From: Calliopum simillimum
Taxonomy: Eukaryota > Arthropoda > Insecta > Diptera > Lauxaniidae
Length of the DNA: 64,000 nucleotides
NCBI GenBank assembly: GCA_951812925.1
Contig: OX638370.1
Location: forward strand, 78,164,004-78,228,003
Direction of reading: 5' to 3'
Below the pieces are notes generated by a model. It ran no database searches. It had not been told where the DNA came from and worked only from the letters and a program-made list of their open reading frames with translations. Position numbers and translations under genes: made by a program. Of this stretch, positions 34,550 through 47,065 are shown piece by piece; position 1 is the stretch's first letter; every line of letters begins with the position of its first letter.

Positions 34550-36494
34550 TCAAGTCGAATTATTTTTTTATGAAGGAATAAGCTTACATTTTTTCAGAAT
34601 TTTAAGACCTGTTATGTGGCCGTAATGATCGGTTTAGACTTTTTAACTCATTCTGTCATATGATTTTTCTGACTTTTTTCTTGAGAATATTCGGATCGGT
34701 GCCCCCTAATATCTACAACTTCCGAAATGTGCCACCCGTAACATATCTACTACTTCTGAAATGTGTGCTCTCCCGTATGTTATCGGAAATCAAGATTTTC
34801 CCGAAATTTTCCAGTAAAACGAGCTCCAGACACACCCTCATGTCGAAATTTTCTTGTACAACTATTGGAAATTTCATTAAACACGTCTACGAATATATTC
34901 CATCACATTTGGTAATAGAATATGATAAAAAAATTTCATTAAAACCTGAGTCATTAAGATTATTTTCAGATATGCCTATTTATTGTCATTTATGAAAGAA
35001 ATCAATATAAGATTCAAATCAAAATCAGAATTATTGAGCTGTACCAAGCCTTTGTAAAAGAGTACAATAAAGTAATTTGAGAAAACTCTAAACATTAACC
35101 AACATTTTCGAATATAAATGTTTCCTCAAGTAATATCACTCAAAGGCTGCCTGCTAAGTTCAAAGTGCATTCCACGCATATTCGAACTGCTGTCATTTGA
35201 TGGTGTCGCCGCCACCAAGTCCACGCAAATTAACTACGACGCACTCGTCAGACATCGCGAACACCCAGCACCCAATGACATTAATTGATTGAAAGCCATC
35301 AATTTGCACAGGCTTAAGGACGAACGAAGACGCACTGGAACCGGCTCGAATATAAGGTACATGTGTGTAAAGTGTCCACTATGATGTCCACCAGTATGTC
35401 CGGAGCGGCAATTTTTGCCTGAAACCTACGTAAAAATCCATTTACGCTGACAAATTGATTATTGACACAATTTCTGATTTTTTGTTCTTTTTTTTTACTT
35501 TTAGTTCTCTGAATGCAGTTTTGTTTAACTTTACTTGCACTGTTGCAAATTTTGCTTACACTGAAAAATTTTGTTTGAATCCTTTGCAGTCATTCTTTGA
35601 GAAACTATTGCACTAAGTGGTTGTATAATTTTTTTTCAGTGCAATAAAAACATACGAAGCTTTAATGGTGTCTCGACGACAATGAAACTCTGGGAATGTG
35701 ACGGTGCCATTGTGAATTGAAAACAAAAACAAAAAATGAAATAAAAAAAACAGAAGAACTATCTCAAGCACCGAAAACAAGTCAACGAAAAATGCATCTC
35801 CTTTTCGGAGCTCTCCATTTTTATCTCCCATATTGGTTGCTTCTTCCTCTTCATTTCTGCTGTATGCCATATATTTAAGACGCAAAACTAAAAGCACACG
35901 CAGTGCTCACCGAGATAACGTAAATGATGACCACGCGGCACATAAAGCATCAGCACTACGTTACAGCAACAAAAAAAAAAAAAACAAAAAACACACCATG
36001 GCCAACTCTGCCGCTGCACATGCGCACACCGAACTTTGTTGCGCGTCCGTGCAGTCTGTGCAGTCTTCCTGCGAGCGGCGGCGCAGTCTGGACGTACATT
36101 AACTTTAAGTGTGGGTTACTGATAAGCGAAGACCCAGCCGTGTCGCATCATTTGTGTTGCATTTTGAAAACGGAGCAAAAGTGAGTGCACAGATTTACCT
36201 GTTCGCGGCAGCCCTTCTGCACTGGATCCTGCTATGGATTTCTTTGTCATTTTAAAGTTGCACCACATTATTACCAGTTGCCATTCGGATTCAGCGGAGT
36301 AGTTTATCGAACGATTGGATGGGCGAAAAGGGCACCAAGGGAATAAAGTGTGTACGAATTTGTGAGCGAGATATTTGCGCTGTCTTTTTCATTTATGCTG
36401 TGAGCCATATTGAATGAAGAAGCTCGAAAAATAGTATCACTTCCCAGTTTTTTTATTTAATTGAATTGTAATTGCCAAGGCACATTCTGAGAGT
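34550..36494. other. Unassigned stretch with a GC-richer island
   Basis: The parts 35160-35370 and 35990-36310 are clearly less AT-rich and non-repetitive. They include homeodomain-type words (TTAATTGATTG) and AAAGTGAGTG near 36178, which could be a splice donor. A host 5' exon or regulatory element is possible but unproven. Short frames there (for example 35833-36102) lack recognisable domains. Confidence 0.35.
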
Positions 36495-36699
36495 TTAGTG
36501 ACGTGGCACTATCTGAAAAGCCAACTCAAAAGCCACAATTCGGGATGACGGGATGAATAGGACATACCCTTCGGAAACCAAATAGCAAAGTTTGTCTTTA
36601 GACCTTGAATGGAATCCACAAGGCAGTATAGGACGTGATAGACCAAAAGTAACCTGCGGAAGTTCATTGGAGAAGAAAATCCAAGAATCGGGAAAGCTG

Positions 36700-36870
36700 T
36701 GGAGAGAGATCATTCTGCTGATCCAATCTCCAATAATGCGTTTAAACATTTCAAGTGCTGTTTGGCAATTGCGTAGGTAACGTTCACCTCCAATTCCTTC
36801 CTCAGTCATAACCGGCTTATCTAAGTGGAGCTTTGACTTTACGTAACCCCAAAGAAAAAAGGCTAGAAAT
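36700..36870 (-). pseudogene. IS630/Tc-type transposase C-terminal fragment
   Basis: The minus-strand peptide LAFFLWGYVKSKLHLDKPVM matches the block around the last catalytic residue in a large group of insect mariner/Tc transposases, normally LDFFLWGYVK. Here the Asp is Ala. TALEMFKRIIGDWISRM follows in the same frame. The surrounding 145-codon frame does not contain the rest of the enzyme. No terminal repeats were located. Confidence 0.55.
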
Positions 36871-36932
36871 ATGATTTCATGTGTCTGAAAATACTGTGTT
36901 TTGAACTTTAAAGAAAGGACTACTTGGATCAC

Positions 36933-37592
36933 AGACCTGATAGAGAAAAAGTTGCCAGTTTCAGAATCAACGACCGCAAATTAACCCAAAAAGTAATCAA
37001 GATCTCATTCAAAAGATACCTCACAATTTGTAACATTTCTGAAATCAGCATTGCAGAAATAGGGTTAATCGTTAAATGAATTACAACTGTGAAGACTAAA
37101 TAGGTCGGCCGAGTTAGGGTTTCGGATAAAACGAATTTTGTATGCTTATAACATCCTCACAAAAAATATGCCAAATGAGGCAAACCATGCGATCGATTCA
37201 TCATGGTTTACACTCTCCTGCGCACAGTGGATTATTTGATACCAAAACATGATGTCACTTCAAAATTAAAAATTGGGATACTTACATATAAGTTTTTTAA
37301 TTATGTGAAGCTCTTTTTTCGTCAACAATAAAAATTTTTGTAATACAAAGAAGTTTTTGTTTTGTGAAAAAGTTTTTTGTTCGTAAGTCCAAGGATAAGT
37401 GCATTTTGGCTACATAGGTACATGACATATACTTGTCCTGCGAGTGAGCTCAACAAAAATGTTTTAATCTATATACTAATATCGCTTAGTGGTCGAAATT
37501 CGACCACAAATAAACTAAGTACTTTAGGTACTTTGTTGCTATATGGTACAATAAAAAGAGCCGTGCTACAACATCAGCAAAACAAAACAAAA
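36933..37592. other. Unassigned non-coding stretch
   Basis: AT-rich. No gene or repeat ends supported. Confidence 0.5.
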
Positions 37593-38990
37593 CTAGTAAG
37601 GGTGTTACTTTTGGCCTGGCCAAACATTAAATATCCTACACAGCAGTGTTTTGAAAACTTTGCTTATATGGGAGGTGCCACGCCCTCTTGTCCGAATTCA
37701 CCCAGTTTTTTCTCAGAATTTGAATTTATAGTTCTAATATTTGAGTGAAATTTGGTTGGATTATCTCAAGAAATGCGTTTTGAAGCTTTTGCTTCTATGG
37801 GAGGTGTCACGCCCTCTTGTCCGATTTTATCCAATTTTTACTTAAAGCTTGTATTTATAGTTCTTTGTGTCTGAGTAAAATTTAATTCGATTACACAGGT
37901 TTACAAAAAAAAAAAATGTCATAGCGTTTTGATCAGACTATGTGTTTCCTAGGGACTTTGACGTCCTGACTCCAAATCCGAGGTCCGTTTTTTTCCAGAA
38001 CGTCTGCGAAAAAAGATTTCAAGGTCACATGGAGGTCAAAATGGGGTTCATGTGTCGTTTATTGATAAGTTCGCTAAAATTCTGAAACTAATTTTTATCA
38101 TTGAATTCTTAGTCCTTAAGAAGAATATGTAATCCAAAAGGGTATCTCGGACCTGGTTTCGGAGATATAGCCATCTGAAGATCCGGATACATCTTCTATG
38201 AAAACCGCTATAAGTTGAGAACCCCTGGATGGATTTAAAAAATATTGGTGTCATTTGAAAGGTATTTTGACAACCTAAGTATAAAGATGGATTCAAAGTT
38301 TTGGAGATATGACCTTTTTTGAAATTTTGAAAAATTTTTCAATTACAACAACAAATACATAAGCAACATCAGCAACAACAACTACAACAACAACAAAATA
38401 CCTTTCATATGACATCAATATTTTCCAAATCCATCCAGTGGTTCCCAACTTATAGCGATTTTTATAGAAGATATATATATATACCTGTGTTATCTCAAAA
38501 AAAGCTTTCAGTATAGCGTTTTGAAGCTTTTGCTTATATGAGAGGTGTTACGCCCTTTTGTCCGAATTCGCCCAGTTTTTGCTCAGAGCCTGCGATTACA
38601 AATCTTATTTATGTGTATTTTGGTTGTATTGTCGTGAAAAATACTCCAAAAGTTGCATTTTGAAGGTATTTTTTGTATGGGAGGTAGGCGTGTTCATTGA
38701 CCGATTTTGCTCATTTTCAATCCCCCGAGCTAACTTTGATGACGAAGGCTGTGTACCAAATTTCATTGAATTATCTTGCTTAGTTTTTCCAAAAAATGTA
38801 TTTCCACACACAGCCAGCCAGCCACCCAGCCAGCCACCCAGCCAGCCAGCCAGACAGACGGACATGGCTATATCGACTCAGGAGGTGACGCTGATCAAGA
38901 ATATATATACTTTTCTATATCTGCAACGCCTCTTTCTCTGCGTTACAAACGGAAGGACAAAGTGAATATACCCTGGGTGTAGGGTATAAA
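37593..38990 (+). mobile_element. DINE-like repeat, long copy with a foldback insert
   Basis: It starts CTAGTAAGGGTGTTACTTTT. Modules with TTATATGGGAGGTGCCACGC appear near 37665, 37790 and 38530. A (CCAGCCA)n minisatellite lies at 38813-38850, then ACATGGCTATATCGACTC, ATATATACTTTTCTATATCT and the end GGGTGTAGGGTATAAA at 38990. Between about 37930 and 38470 sits a copy of the foldback family seen at 17350-17943, including TTCTTAGTCCTTAAGAAGAA and TCGGACCTGGTTTCGGAG, plus a (CAACAA)n tract. Confidence 0.8.
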
Positions 38991-39800
38991 CACAAAGTCA
39001 CTGCTCTGCTCTTTGTCTTTCTCTTTATTCTTAGTTCGTTAAGGCACAAGTCACACGTAGGCCATATGGATGGCGGGGAATCTGTTTTTTTTTTTTTTTT
39101 TTCCTTTTTTGGGAATAGCAGGTATAAAACTTAAATTTTGCAGAGAATTAGTGCAGATACAACTTAACATAACCAAATCCGTAAACTTTTGCACATTTTT
39201 TTCTAATTGAAAATTCAATATCAAATAATTCACTGCGCAGCACTGCGAATAAATATCTACATTATATTATCAGAAAAATGTACAATAAAGTTGAACTGCA
39301 TAGTGCAGTTTTGCTTTATGGGATAACTTTTCATTTCGACATACACAGAATGCTTTTATTAATGACACACAAACTGCTTAAGGACTGTGTGTCAAACCGA
39401 GAAAATGTTTACTTTTAAAATGCTATTTAGGTACGTACACTAAGGGAAATTGTATTGCAAGATAAAGCTGAAAGACCTATTAGTGGAAGTAATACCAGAA
39501 CCTAGAAAATTTTTTAGATTTTCCACAAAGCACTGTTAGGTTTTCTTGTGAAATAAAACTGAATTTTTTTTTTTATTGTAGTTCGTTGATATATTACACT
39601 GTCCGACAATGTAAAATTTTTTGTAGTATTTACAAAAATTTACAAAAATCTCAAAATAGACGTTTCAAAAAAATACCCGGTCTTGATGTGTATCATGTGT
39701 TTAGCAAACTTATTTAGGATATTATGAAAAATATTTTTGTAGAAAACTTTAACCCTCTACATACCCCAAACATGGGTAGTTTTAACATTTTTCCTAAAAA
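38991..39800. other. Unassigned non-coding stretch
   Basis: AT-rich with poly-T at 39086-39102. Nothing recognisable. Confidence 0.5.
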
Positions 39801-40810
39801 GGTACTAAAACGGCAACTAAAATAGGGGAATATTGAGTCAGTATGTACTACAGAAACATATGTTAGAAAATATGGTTGTTGATAAGATCGGAGATATTTC
39901 TTTTCTATGTTTCTTGACTTAACCCTTATAATATTTATAAACCGGTTGAGACAATATATGTATCTCAAAAATTTTTTAATAAATACATAACTCGGTTATA
40001 ACCGTCACTTAAATTGAATGAATTAATAAAATTAATGCAATTTTTAGTAACCACTGTTTTTTCGTACAACCACTTCAATGACATAATATCCCAAAAATTC
40101 AAATCAAAAACATCTGTTGGGAGTATGGACCGGAAGCGCCTCTGGCTTTGAGAATTTGAATTTAGAGACGGTCAAACATTTAACTTAAATCAAGTTTCTA
40201 AGATTAACCTACCACATATATTCTGTACCCCACCGTTTTCTTTCGGGTCGAAAGGGTTTAGATGAAAAATTTGAGATATTGATCTACTCATTGAAAGGTT
40301 TAATATCTAATTTTTTTTCCTTACATCAAAAATAACATTATATTCAAACTTATCATCAACCATACATCACTTTTTTAGCTAAAATCCCAAAAGATAACGT
40401 ATTTTCGAAATTTCAAACGACCGTCAAACTCTAAAAGTACATTTTAGACAATACTTTTGACCCAAGATTATGGCGAAACCACACAAAGATCATTTTCTTA
40501 AAACACATTATATCCTGTTTCTCTGGGTCTTTTCGACCCCATTTTCCAAAAACTGGGCTACAATGGGTTAAAGTACTGTACGATAATTTAACTAGGGACC
40601 ACCATAGACGAAAAATGCTTAAAACTTTAGGAAAATGCGTCAATAAATACACATTTTGAAAAGTTCCGATTGATTTTAACGATTTTTTGGCTATCGGGAT
40701 AAAATTTCGACTTTATGGTGTTCAGCGGCGAATAGTGAAAATTTATTGCAAATATTTCTGTAGTACATACTGATTCAATATTCCCCTGTTTTAGGTGTCA
40801 TTTTTGTACC
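39801..40810. mobile_element. TAGGG-ended element E7, motif AATATTGARTCAGTATG
   Basis: ATAGGGGAATATTGAGTCAG and TATGTACTACAGAAA at the left are inverted at 40755-40795 (TTTCTGTAGTACATAC, TGATTCAATATTCCCCTGTT). Outer bases GGTAC and GTACC extend the inverted repeat to about 57 bp. The interior (about 900 bp) shows no transposase. The terminus TAGGGGAA and the co-inverted subterminal motif place it with E1-E5. Confidence 0.7.
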
Positions 40811-42139
40811 AAACAAAGCATACAGTCTTTGTTATAGACCCTGCTCCTAAGATAAACTTTGATGCAACCTTTGATTTTCCCATTATTTCGAAGAAGTGCT
40901 GCATCCTTATGCTGAGCCATATTTATAATTTTCCAATTTCCATGATATTTCTAAGCTCATCATATCATATGTTTTATCTTATTAGTTCATAAGTTCTGCT
41001 GCCCAGAGTTGCATCATCATTTTCTTCATGTGTATTTGCAACTTCTCTTCAGACAACACATTTTCAAGTACGAGTTTACCAAGGTATTCTCATTTTAATG
41101 CTCTCATTCCTTTCTCCGTAGCGCATTCATTTTGTCTGGAGCAGTAGAAGCCAAAGAACAAACACATTTACCTGTTGTTCACTGATAAGAGAGACGTCAC
41201 TCTGCTTCCACCTTGGCCAACATAAAAATGCAAAAATTTTCATTTCTTTTTTTTTTTTTTTTTCTCAAACGAGCACTTTAAATGACATACGATGTGTTGG
41301 CACAACAATGCGATGGAACAAAAGTAAATTGAAAAAAAAAAAAAAAAATTGAAATGGATTTACGTACGTAAAGTTGTGGTCCCCTTTTCCCCTTTTGTTT
41401 TTTACTCAGCGACGATTGTACAGTGCACATCCTTCGAGTGGTTCGTAGGCGAGAAATAAAAAATTACAAATCAGCGTAAAAAATTAATTGTCAGTTATTA
41501 TCGTGTATTATTAATAATTTATTCTAAACGTGGTCGAAATAGCTATGTTTGGTGTGCTTCACATGAATCCTAAAATACAACGGCGATAACTTTACGTATA
41601 TTAATAAGTTGGTACAGAATAGATCACGTAGAAATGGAAACGAATAGAATGCATATATGCATTTGTTATCAGAATGGACATAATTTGAGAAAAAAATTTA
41701 AAACTGTCATCTGTGGTAAAAAGTAATCGATGTGGGCGTATAAACATGAACTTTGTATTCGGTATACTATGTATGTTACATATATGTAGTTAGTTTAGAA
41801 ATGATACCTTAAAACTGAGTTGATTCCAGACCAAACAATTTTTCTTGGATTTTCACAAATACCTATACTTAATATTCGTTATATACACTTTCTCAATGAT
41901 GTCTAGTGTTGAAGTAGTTTTCAAAGTCCACTGCACTGCTCATTTTCAATGAGTGTACGACTTAGTAGGGCATTAACCTAACACATTTACCATATCAGTA
42001 TAGATTTCTCCACCGAATAAAACTTTTGAAATAAATACTCAATGATTACACTATTTGTTGTCATTTCCATTTCATCAAATGTCACTTACCAATCACACAT
42101 GGCTGTTAATACAAAATTGTTGACTGAATATTTTCCATG
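40811..42139. other. Unassigned non-coding stretch
   Basis: No gene supported. Homopolymer runs near 41255 and 41330. Confidence 0.5.
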
Positions 42140-43649
42140 TAGGGGAGATGAGTGTACCTTGGTCCGCTTTTCAGTTTTTTTAATGTGCTGGATTTTCCAA
42201 AAAAGTTTCTTTAATTTTTTGATTAAGTTATATTTCTACAATGCTTGCAGCATCTTATGACGTGACAATGATATTTCTATGTCTTACCATTGAGTAGAAA
42301 TATTATTTTTTCCCTACCAATCTCAAACGGTCCAAGGTACACTATGCAACATCAAAAATAAAAAAATACGTTTTGTATAGGTAATAAATTATGAAAGAAC
42401 CATTTATTATGTAATCAAAAGTAAAATTTTTTTCAATAAAAATAAAGAATTAATCATAAATTAAAATTATAACACAAAAAAATCTTTTTGCAAAAAAACA
42501 ACTAATTAAACATGAACTGGTTGTAAATAAATATATAAACCACGTAAATAATAACAATAATATTATTTTGAAAGGCGATTATCGCTCCCTGGTTACCTGT
42601 TGGTGTTCTTTTCGTGCTTACCGGATCCTACCGGCTGCGCCAAATTGTTGGTGATACTTCTCGTGGTGGCTTCGGCGTCGCTATTCCTGGCTTATCCTCT
42701 TGATGTTCTCCGTTATTTGCCTAAAACTATTTTACTCAAACACAAAAGAACACACTAAGAATTTCCAATAGAATTGAATTACTTTTCTTTATTCTTCGTT
42801 CCACTAATTAGCTTAACCAGCTATTCACACTGAAAAATACTACCATCGTTCTTAATTTACTTACTCTATTTATTGATTATCATCAGTAAGCTAGAAAGAG
42901 CTTTTCTTTTGGTCGGATGAGCTTTTTACCTTGTCCGATGTTGGAGCTCGTTCTAGCTTCCGGGAGAGAGTTGACGCTGTGAGTTTGAATAGGTTTGATC
43001 ACATACGTGGGTTTCTGTTGCTAAAAACCAATGGGTTTGATCACGTACACGATTTCCGATTCCCATGCTTTTGCCAGACACCTCCAATTCGAGTGTCCAT
43101 AGCAAAAACATGTTGTTTGTGTATTTTGATTAAAATTCGAAATCATACGATTGATCACGTTGGATTCCGCTGAAACTCAATCAAGCAAAAGAATGTTCTG
43201 TATTTAATTAGGTTGTATTGATAAAAATATTTAGTGGTTACTTTATGAATGAATTAGGTGCTTAGCAAACTCACAACATACCCATCGAAAACGGCTTGCT
43301 GGTCAATAAGCATTGGTCCAAGGAACACACAGACAGCATGTTTTAAAAACTGTCAGCTATCATAACATATATTAATTAAAATACATCTGAAACACAATTA
43401 AAGCTTAAAACAATAACTAAACTTCCTTCCTGATGTTGTAAAATTTGAATATTTCAAGTAAGTTTCTCACAAAACGTTTCGTAGTTTACTCCAAAAACAA
43501 ATTTTTACACACCGAAATCACATTTTCCGTCACTTTGTACACACGCATACAGCTTGATGGTCTGAAGTCTACTAATATCAGTCAGCGGTATGAGTGGAAA
43601 ATTCCATAGACCGAGGTACACTCGGACCAAGGTACACACATCTCCCTTA
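42140..43649. mobile_element. TAGGG-ended element E5, motif GTACCTTGGTCCG
   Basis: TAGGGGAGATGAGTGTACCT and TGGTCCG at the left correspond to the inverse CGGACCAAGGTACACA and CATCTCCCTTA at the right. The motif recurs as CGGTCCAAGGTACAC near 42330, TACCTTGTCCG at 42927, TTGGTCCAAGGAACAC near 43313 and GACCGAGGTACAC at 43610. TA is present at both ends. A less AT-rich block at 42590-42720 of unknown origin lies inside. No transposase recognised. Confidence 0.68.
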
Positions 43650-43941
43650 CTTATTCTTCAGACGTTTCATTCTCTACAACATAAAAGACTTTGGTCAGAC
43701 CGAAAAGTTCAAATTTTATTGTATTCACAATCTTTTTGCGTTGTTGAAAAATTATTTGAAATTACAAAAACCAATTCTATTGATTTTTCAAAAAACTTTT
43801 CAAATAATTTTGCACTTGCTACGATGCAACAAAATCGTGAATACGTCTATCAGACTATTTTTGTTGTAATTATAATTATATTTATTTTACTAAGTTAATT
43901 ATAATTGAAAAATTGCAAGTTGAAAAACTTTTGTGTTTTTT

Positions 43942-44024
43942 GGCCTGGGCGGGAGTTGAACCAAGGACCTCCCGGTTCATAGCACAAGTCGTTAGACCAA
44001 TGCACCAGCCTTGCCCGGCTGCGA
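43942..44024 (-). other. tRNA-like sequence with A- and B-box matches
   Basis: On the minus strand CTGGTGCATTGGTCTAACG fits the RNA polymerase III A box. GGTTCAACTCC, 40 bases later, fits the B box (GGTTCRANTCC). Acceptor-like ends GCCGGGC and GCCCAGGC pair, but a bulge of extra bases and a poor T stem prevent a clean cloverleaf. It may be a decayed tRNA gene or the head of a tRNA-derived SINE. The anticodon is not assignable. Confidence 0.4.
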
Positions 44025-44745
44025 AGCTGACTTTTGCCAGTTTTGTTTGTGTGTTAATACGTGAGCCTTGATGTCATAATTGTTGTTTGTGTTATTTTAT
44101 TGACATTTGGTATAGCTGTTCCATTGGAACTAGATTCAATACCGATTGATAGATTTATATGTAGATCGATTTTTCAATTAAAAATTAATTTTAAATCACA
44201 CCTGACAATACTGACAAAGAACACAATAAAAAATCATGAAAAAACGAGGGAGGATTAATATCAGCCTGACGTTTGCATAACATTTTCTTGTTTGACTCAT
44301 GAACTGAGGGACATATGAATGACAATGTCTTGTCAGTGACTATGTCTACAATATGTCGCCTAAATAATGTTATGGTGATGAGGCTGAAAACCACCGATAA
44401 GTCACCGAAGAAAATGACATGGAAGTCAGCTTTTCTAATTTAATAGAACATTTATGTACATATTTCGTTTGAACATTCATGACGCGTAGAATAGAGCTGA
44501 AATTTTGTATCCAGTCTTGTTCTGCAGAGGCTCGAAGTTTTCGTTATAAAATATATGATGATGAAAATAAAAAAATTTTTTTTTTAATTTTTCGGTCCGG
44601 AAATAGGATTTTATGTTGTAGAGAGATATCATTTATGAAAAGGATTATAACTCGGAAACAAAGTATCATTTATTCATGTGTCAATTAGAAAAAGTTGCAT
44701 TATGCATTTTATGGGGTGCCTTATACTTCTGGCCAAGACTGTATA
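44025..44745. other. Unassigned non-coding stretch
   Basis: No gene or clear element ends. Confidence 0.5.
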
Positions 44746-45184
44746 TTAGGGTGGGTCAAGTTGTAAGGGAATGTAAAAATCGATTTTAGGTAATCCTGTC
44801 ACTATGTTCTTTGGAGCATTTTAAGAATTTTTAACCATAAAACCATTCCTCCTATATGAATTTCAAGCCTCCCAATTTTTCAAGGTAGGTTTTTTTCCAA
44901 AAAAATACTCAGATATTGTACGAAGAAGCCAAATGTGTATTCGAGGGTTTTTGGGGTCGAGTAATACATCCTTGGCATTTACTTTTATTTTTGAGTGCCG
45001 CCAGAGGGCGCTTCCATTAATATTTTTGATTTTATCGCCTGTTTTGAGGAAAATATCTTGGAAAATTGGGAGGCTCGAAATTCATTTTAGAGGTATGGTT
45101 TCTCTGGCAAAAATTCTTAAAATGGTCCAAAGAATAACGTGAAGGGGTATGCAACTTGCCAAAACAAATTGACCCGCCCCATTG
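44746..45184. mobile_element. Foldback element, third family (about 440 bp)
   Basis: TTAGGGTGGGTCAAGTTGTA at the left faces CAAATTGACCCGCCCCATTG at the right. Inside, TTCTTTGGAGCATTTTAAGA, CATTCCTCCTATATGAATTT and AAGCCTCCCAATTTTTCAAG have inverted partners at 45050-45140. TA flanks are plausible. No coding sequence. Confidence 0.8.
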
Positions 45185-45186
45185 TA

Positions 45187-46250
45187 CACTCACGGTCAAA
45201 AAAAGACCCAATTCAAATTTTGTAAGATATTTTAAAATTATTGTGTAAATCAATATTTACCCTGATTTAACTGCCCTAAGTTTAATATTATTAAGTTAAA
45301 TATTATTAATTATATTTGGGTTTTTCTGGCACACTTTTCGTTTTAAAATGACCTAAACATTCTCAATCGAATTGAGGTTGGGGCTTTTGGCCGGCCATTT
45401 GCTTTACTTAATTGCCAAAAGGTCATTATATTTATTTGCCAATGCGAAAACACATAGCTCGTTATTGTAAATTTAACGAAAAAATAAAGCAAAACATAAT
45501 GGTGAGTGGGGCATAAGGCATTTTCCAACGATGACAAGGTGCAGAATCATCTTGAAATATGACTTTTGCTAAGCGCTAGCTTAGTCGGTCGATGCTGTGT
45601 ATAACGCCGATTTTAATGATGTCAATATAAACTTCGGATTTAATATAACATTCCAAGAGTGTAATCTCTCCAACCCATTGGCTTGTTATTGCCCCCTAGA
45701 CCACCATATATGGAGTGCTTTGTACTCATTGAAAGCTATATTTTTGATTTTTTTTTTTTTTTTTTTTTTTGCAGCGTTCAGTGCATCCCAAATCGGAACT
45801 GATGAGATTTGTTTTGCTCCCATCATAGAATATGACTTCAGCTCAATAGTTTTACACCAAATTCTTTTTTTCTGTACACCAGTTTAATGAGAAAGACCGC
45901 ATTTTGTGTGTGAAAATTGGTTTTTCCGCAGGACTGCGGGCAAAAAAGTTATTTTCTTTCAAGCGGCGCTGTACAGTTGAGGTGCTTATTTTATATTTTG
46001 GTTAACCTTTTTATCTCCGCAGCATTTTTTGAACCAGTTTTAAGACGATCGCGCAGGGCTATTTTTACTACACCTATGTCTTCCCTCTCAGATGTTTTTC
46101 TTGGACGGCCACTTTCAGTGCGAAGCAATAAACTCTTTGTTTCCAAAAAACTTTTCAAAATTTCCTTATCAAATTTTATGCGATATATCCACATTCCTTA
46201 AATTTTGCTGCTTGTATGCAGTTATATAAATTTTTTGGTTTTCGGTCAAA
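45187..46250 (-). mobile_element. Tc1-like element relic
   Basis: A TA at 45185-45186 precedes CACTCACGGTCAAAAAAAGA, a Tc1-type terminal sequence, on the left. The matching inverted end on the right was not found; a DINE-like element lies about 190 bp further on and may have removed it. The transposase runs on the minus strand. Confidence 0.75.
45350..46194 (-). pseudogene. Tc1-like transposase, multiply broken
   Basis: The minus-strand N-terminus is legible as TESGRPRKTSEREDIGVV and KIALRDRLKTGS, the Tc1 helix-turn-helix and its GRPR hook. Then come STSTVQRRLKENNFFARSP, an EVIFYDGSKTNLISSD block with the first catalytic Asp, FQDDSAPCHR with the second, and WPAKSPNLNSIENVW with the final Glu. 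These blocks lie in different frames with stops between. A run of 23 T (45748-45770) interrupts the plus-strand sequence between the first and second catalytic blocks. All three catalytic positions are recognisable, but the gene is dead. Confidence 0.82.
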
Positions 46251-46441
46251 ACCCTTTTTTTAAATATCGTTGTCTTAACGCCAACAGATATGAAGTAAAT
46301 GCATTATTTGACAACAATTTTTGCCTATTAGTCATATTACATATTAACAATCATAAAAGAGGGCGCAGAACCAACTACTTTAGCAAAAAATCCTTGTCGG
46401 CTTTTTTTTTACCGAAAATGCAAAAACTGGTTTTCCTTTTT

Positions 46442-47065
46442 TTTATACCCTACACCCAGGGTATAATCACTTTGTCCTTTCGTTTGCTATGCGGAGAAGG
46501 AGGCATGGCAGGTATCAGCGTCACCTCCAGAGTCCATATAGCCATGTCCGTCAGTCTGTCTGTTGAAATCATTTTAATATTTTTTGGGAGCAAGATAATT
46601 CAGTGAAATTTGGATCACTGCCTCCATCCTAAAAAAAATTAGCTCATTGGATTGAAAATTCGTAAAATCGGTCAACGGACACTCCAACCGCCCATAAAAA
46701 AAATGCATTCAAAATGCAATTTTAGGAGTATTTTTCACGACTATACAACCAAAATACACATGAATACTTTCTAGTTATATACTAGTTAGAGCAAGCTCTG
46801 AGCAAAATTTAGGCGAACTCAAACAAGATTGCATGGCACCTCCCATATACGCAAAAGTTTCAAAATGCTATACTCAAAGCGTTTTTTGAGATAACCCAAC
46901 TAAATTTCACTCAAACACTAACGACTATAAATGCACGCTCTGTGCAAAAATTGGACGAATTCGGGCAAGAGATCGTGGCATCTTCCGTACAAGTAAATTT
47001 TTCTAAATACTGCATGGTAGGATATTTAATGTTTGGCCAGGTCAAAGGTAGCACCCATACTAGTA
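46442..47065 (-). mobile_element. DINE-like repeat, complete copy (624 bp)
   Basis: In plus-strand order the terminal hairpin TATACCCTACACCCAGGGTA comes first, then ACTTTGTCCTTTCG, GGAGAAGGAGGCATGGCAGG and ATATAGCCATGTCCGTCAGT. Modules with TGGCACCTCCCATATACGC and TGGCATCTTCCGTACAAG follow. It ends at CCAGGTCAAAGGTAGCACCC and ATACTAGTA. It is inverted relative to the copies at 8658 and 37593. The hairpin here is intact. Confidence 0.82.

Noticed and set aside
35833..36184. Overlapping basic protein frames near 36 kb
   Set aside because: Two overlapping frames share the same A-rich tract and neither has a recognisable domain. Retained only as a possible exon island.
43942..44024. A functional tRNA gene
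   Set aside because: The box sequences are good, but the acceptor and T stems do not pair cleanly and the anticodon loop is ambiguous.
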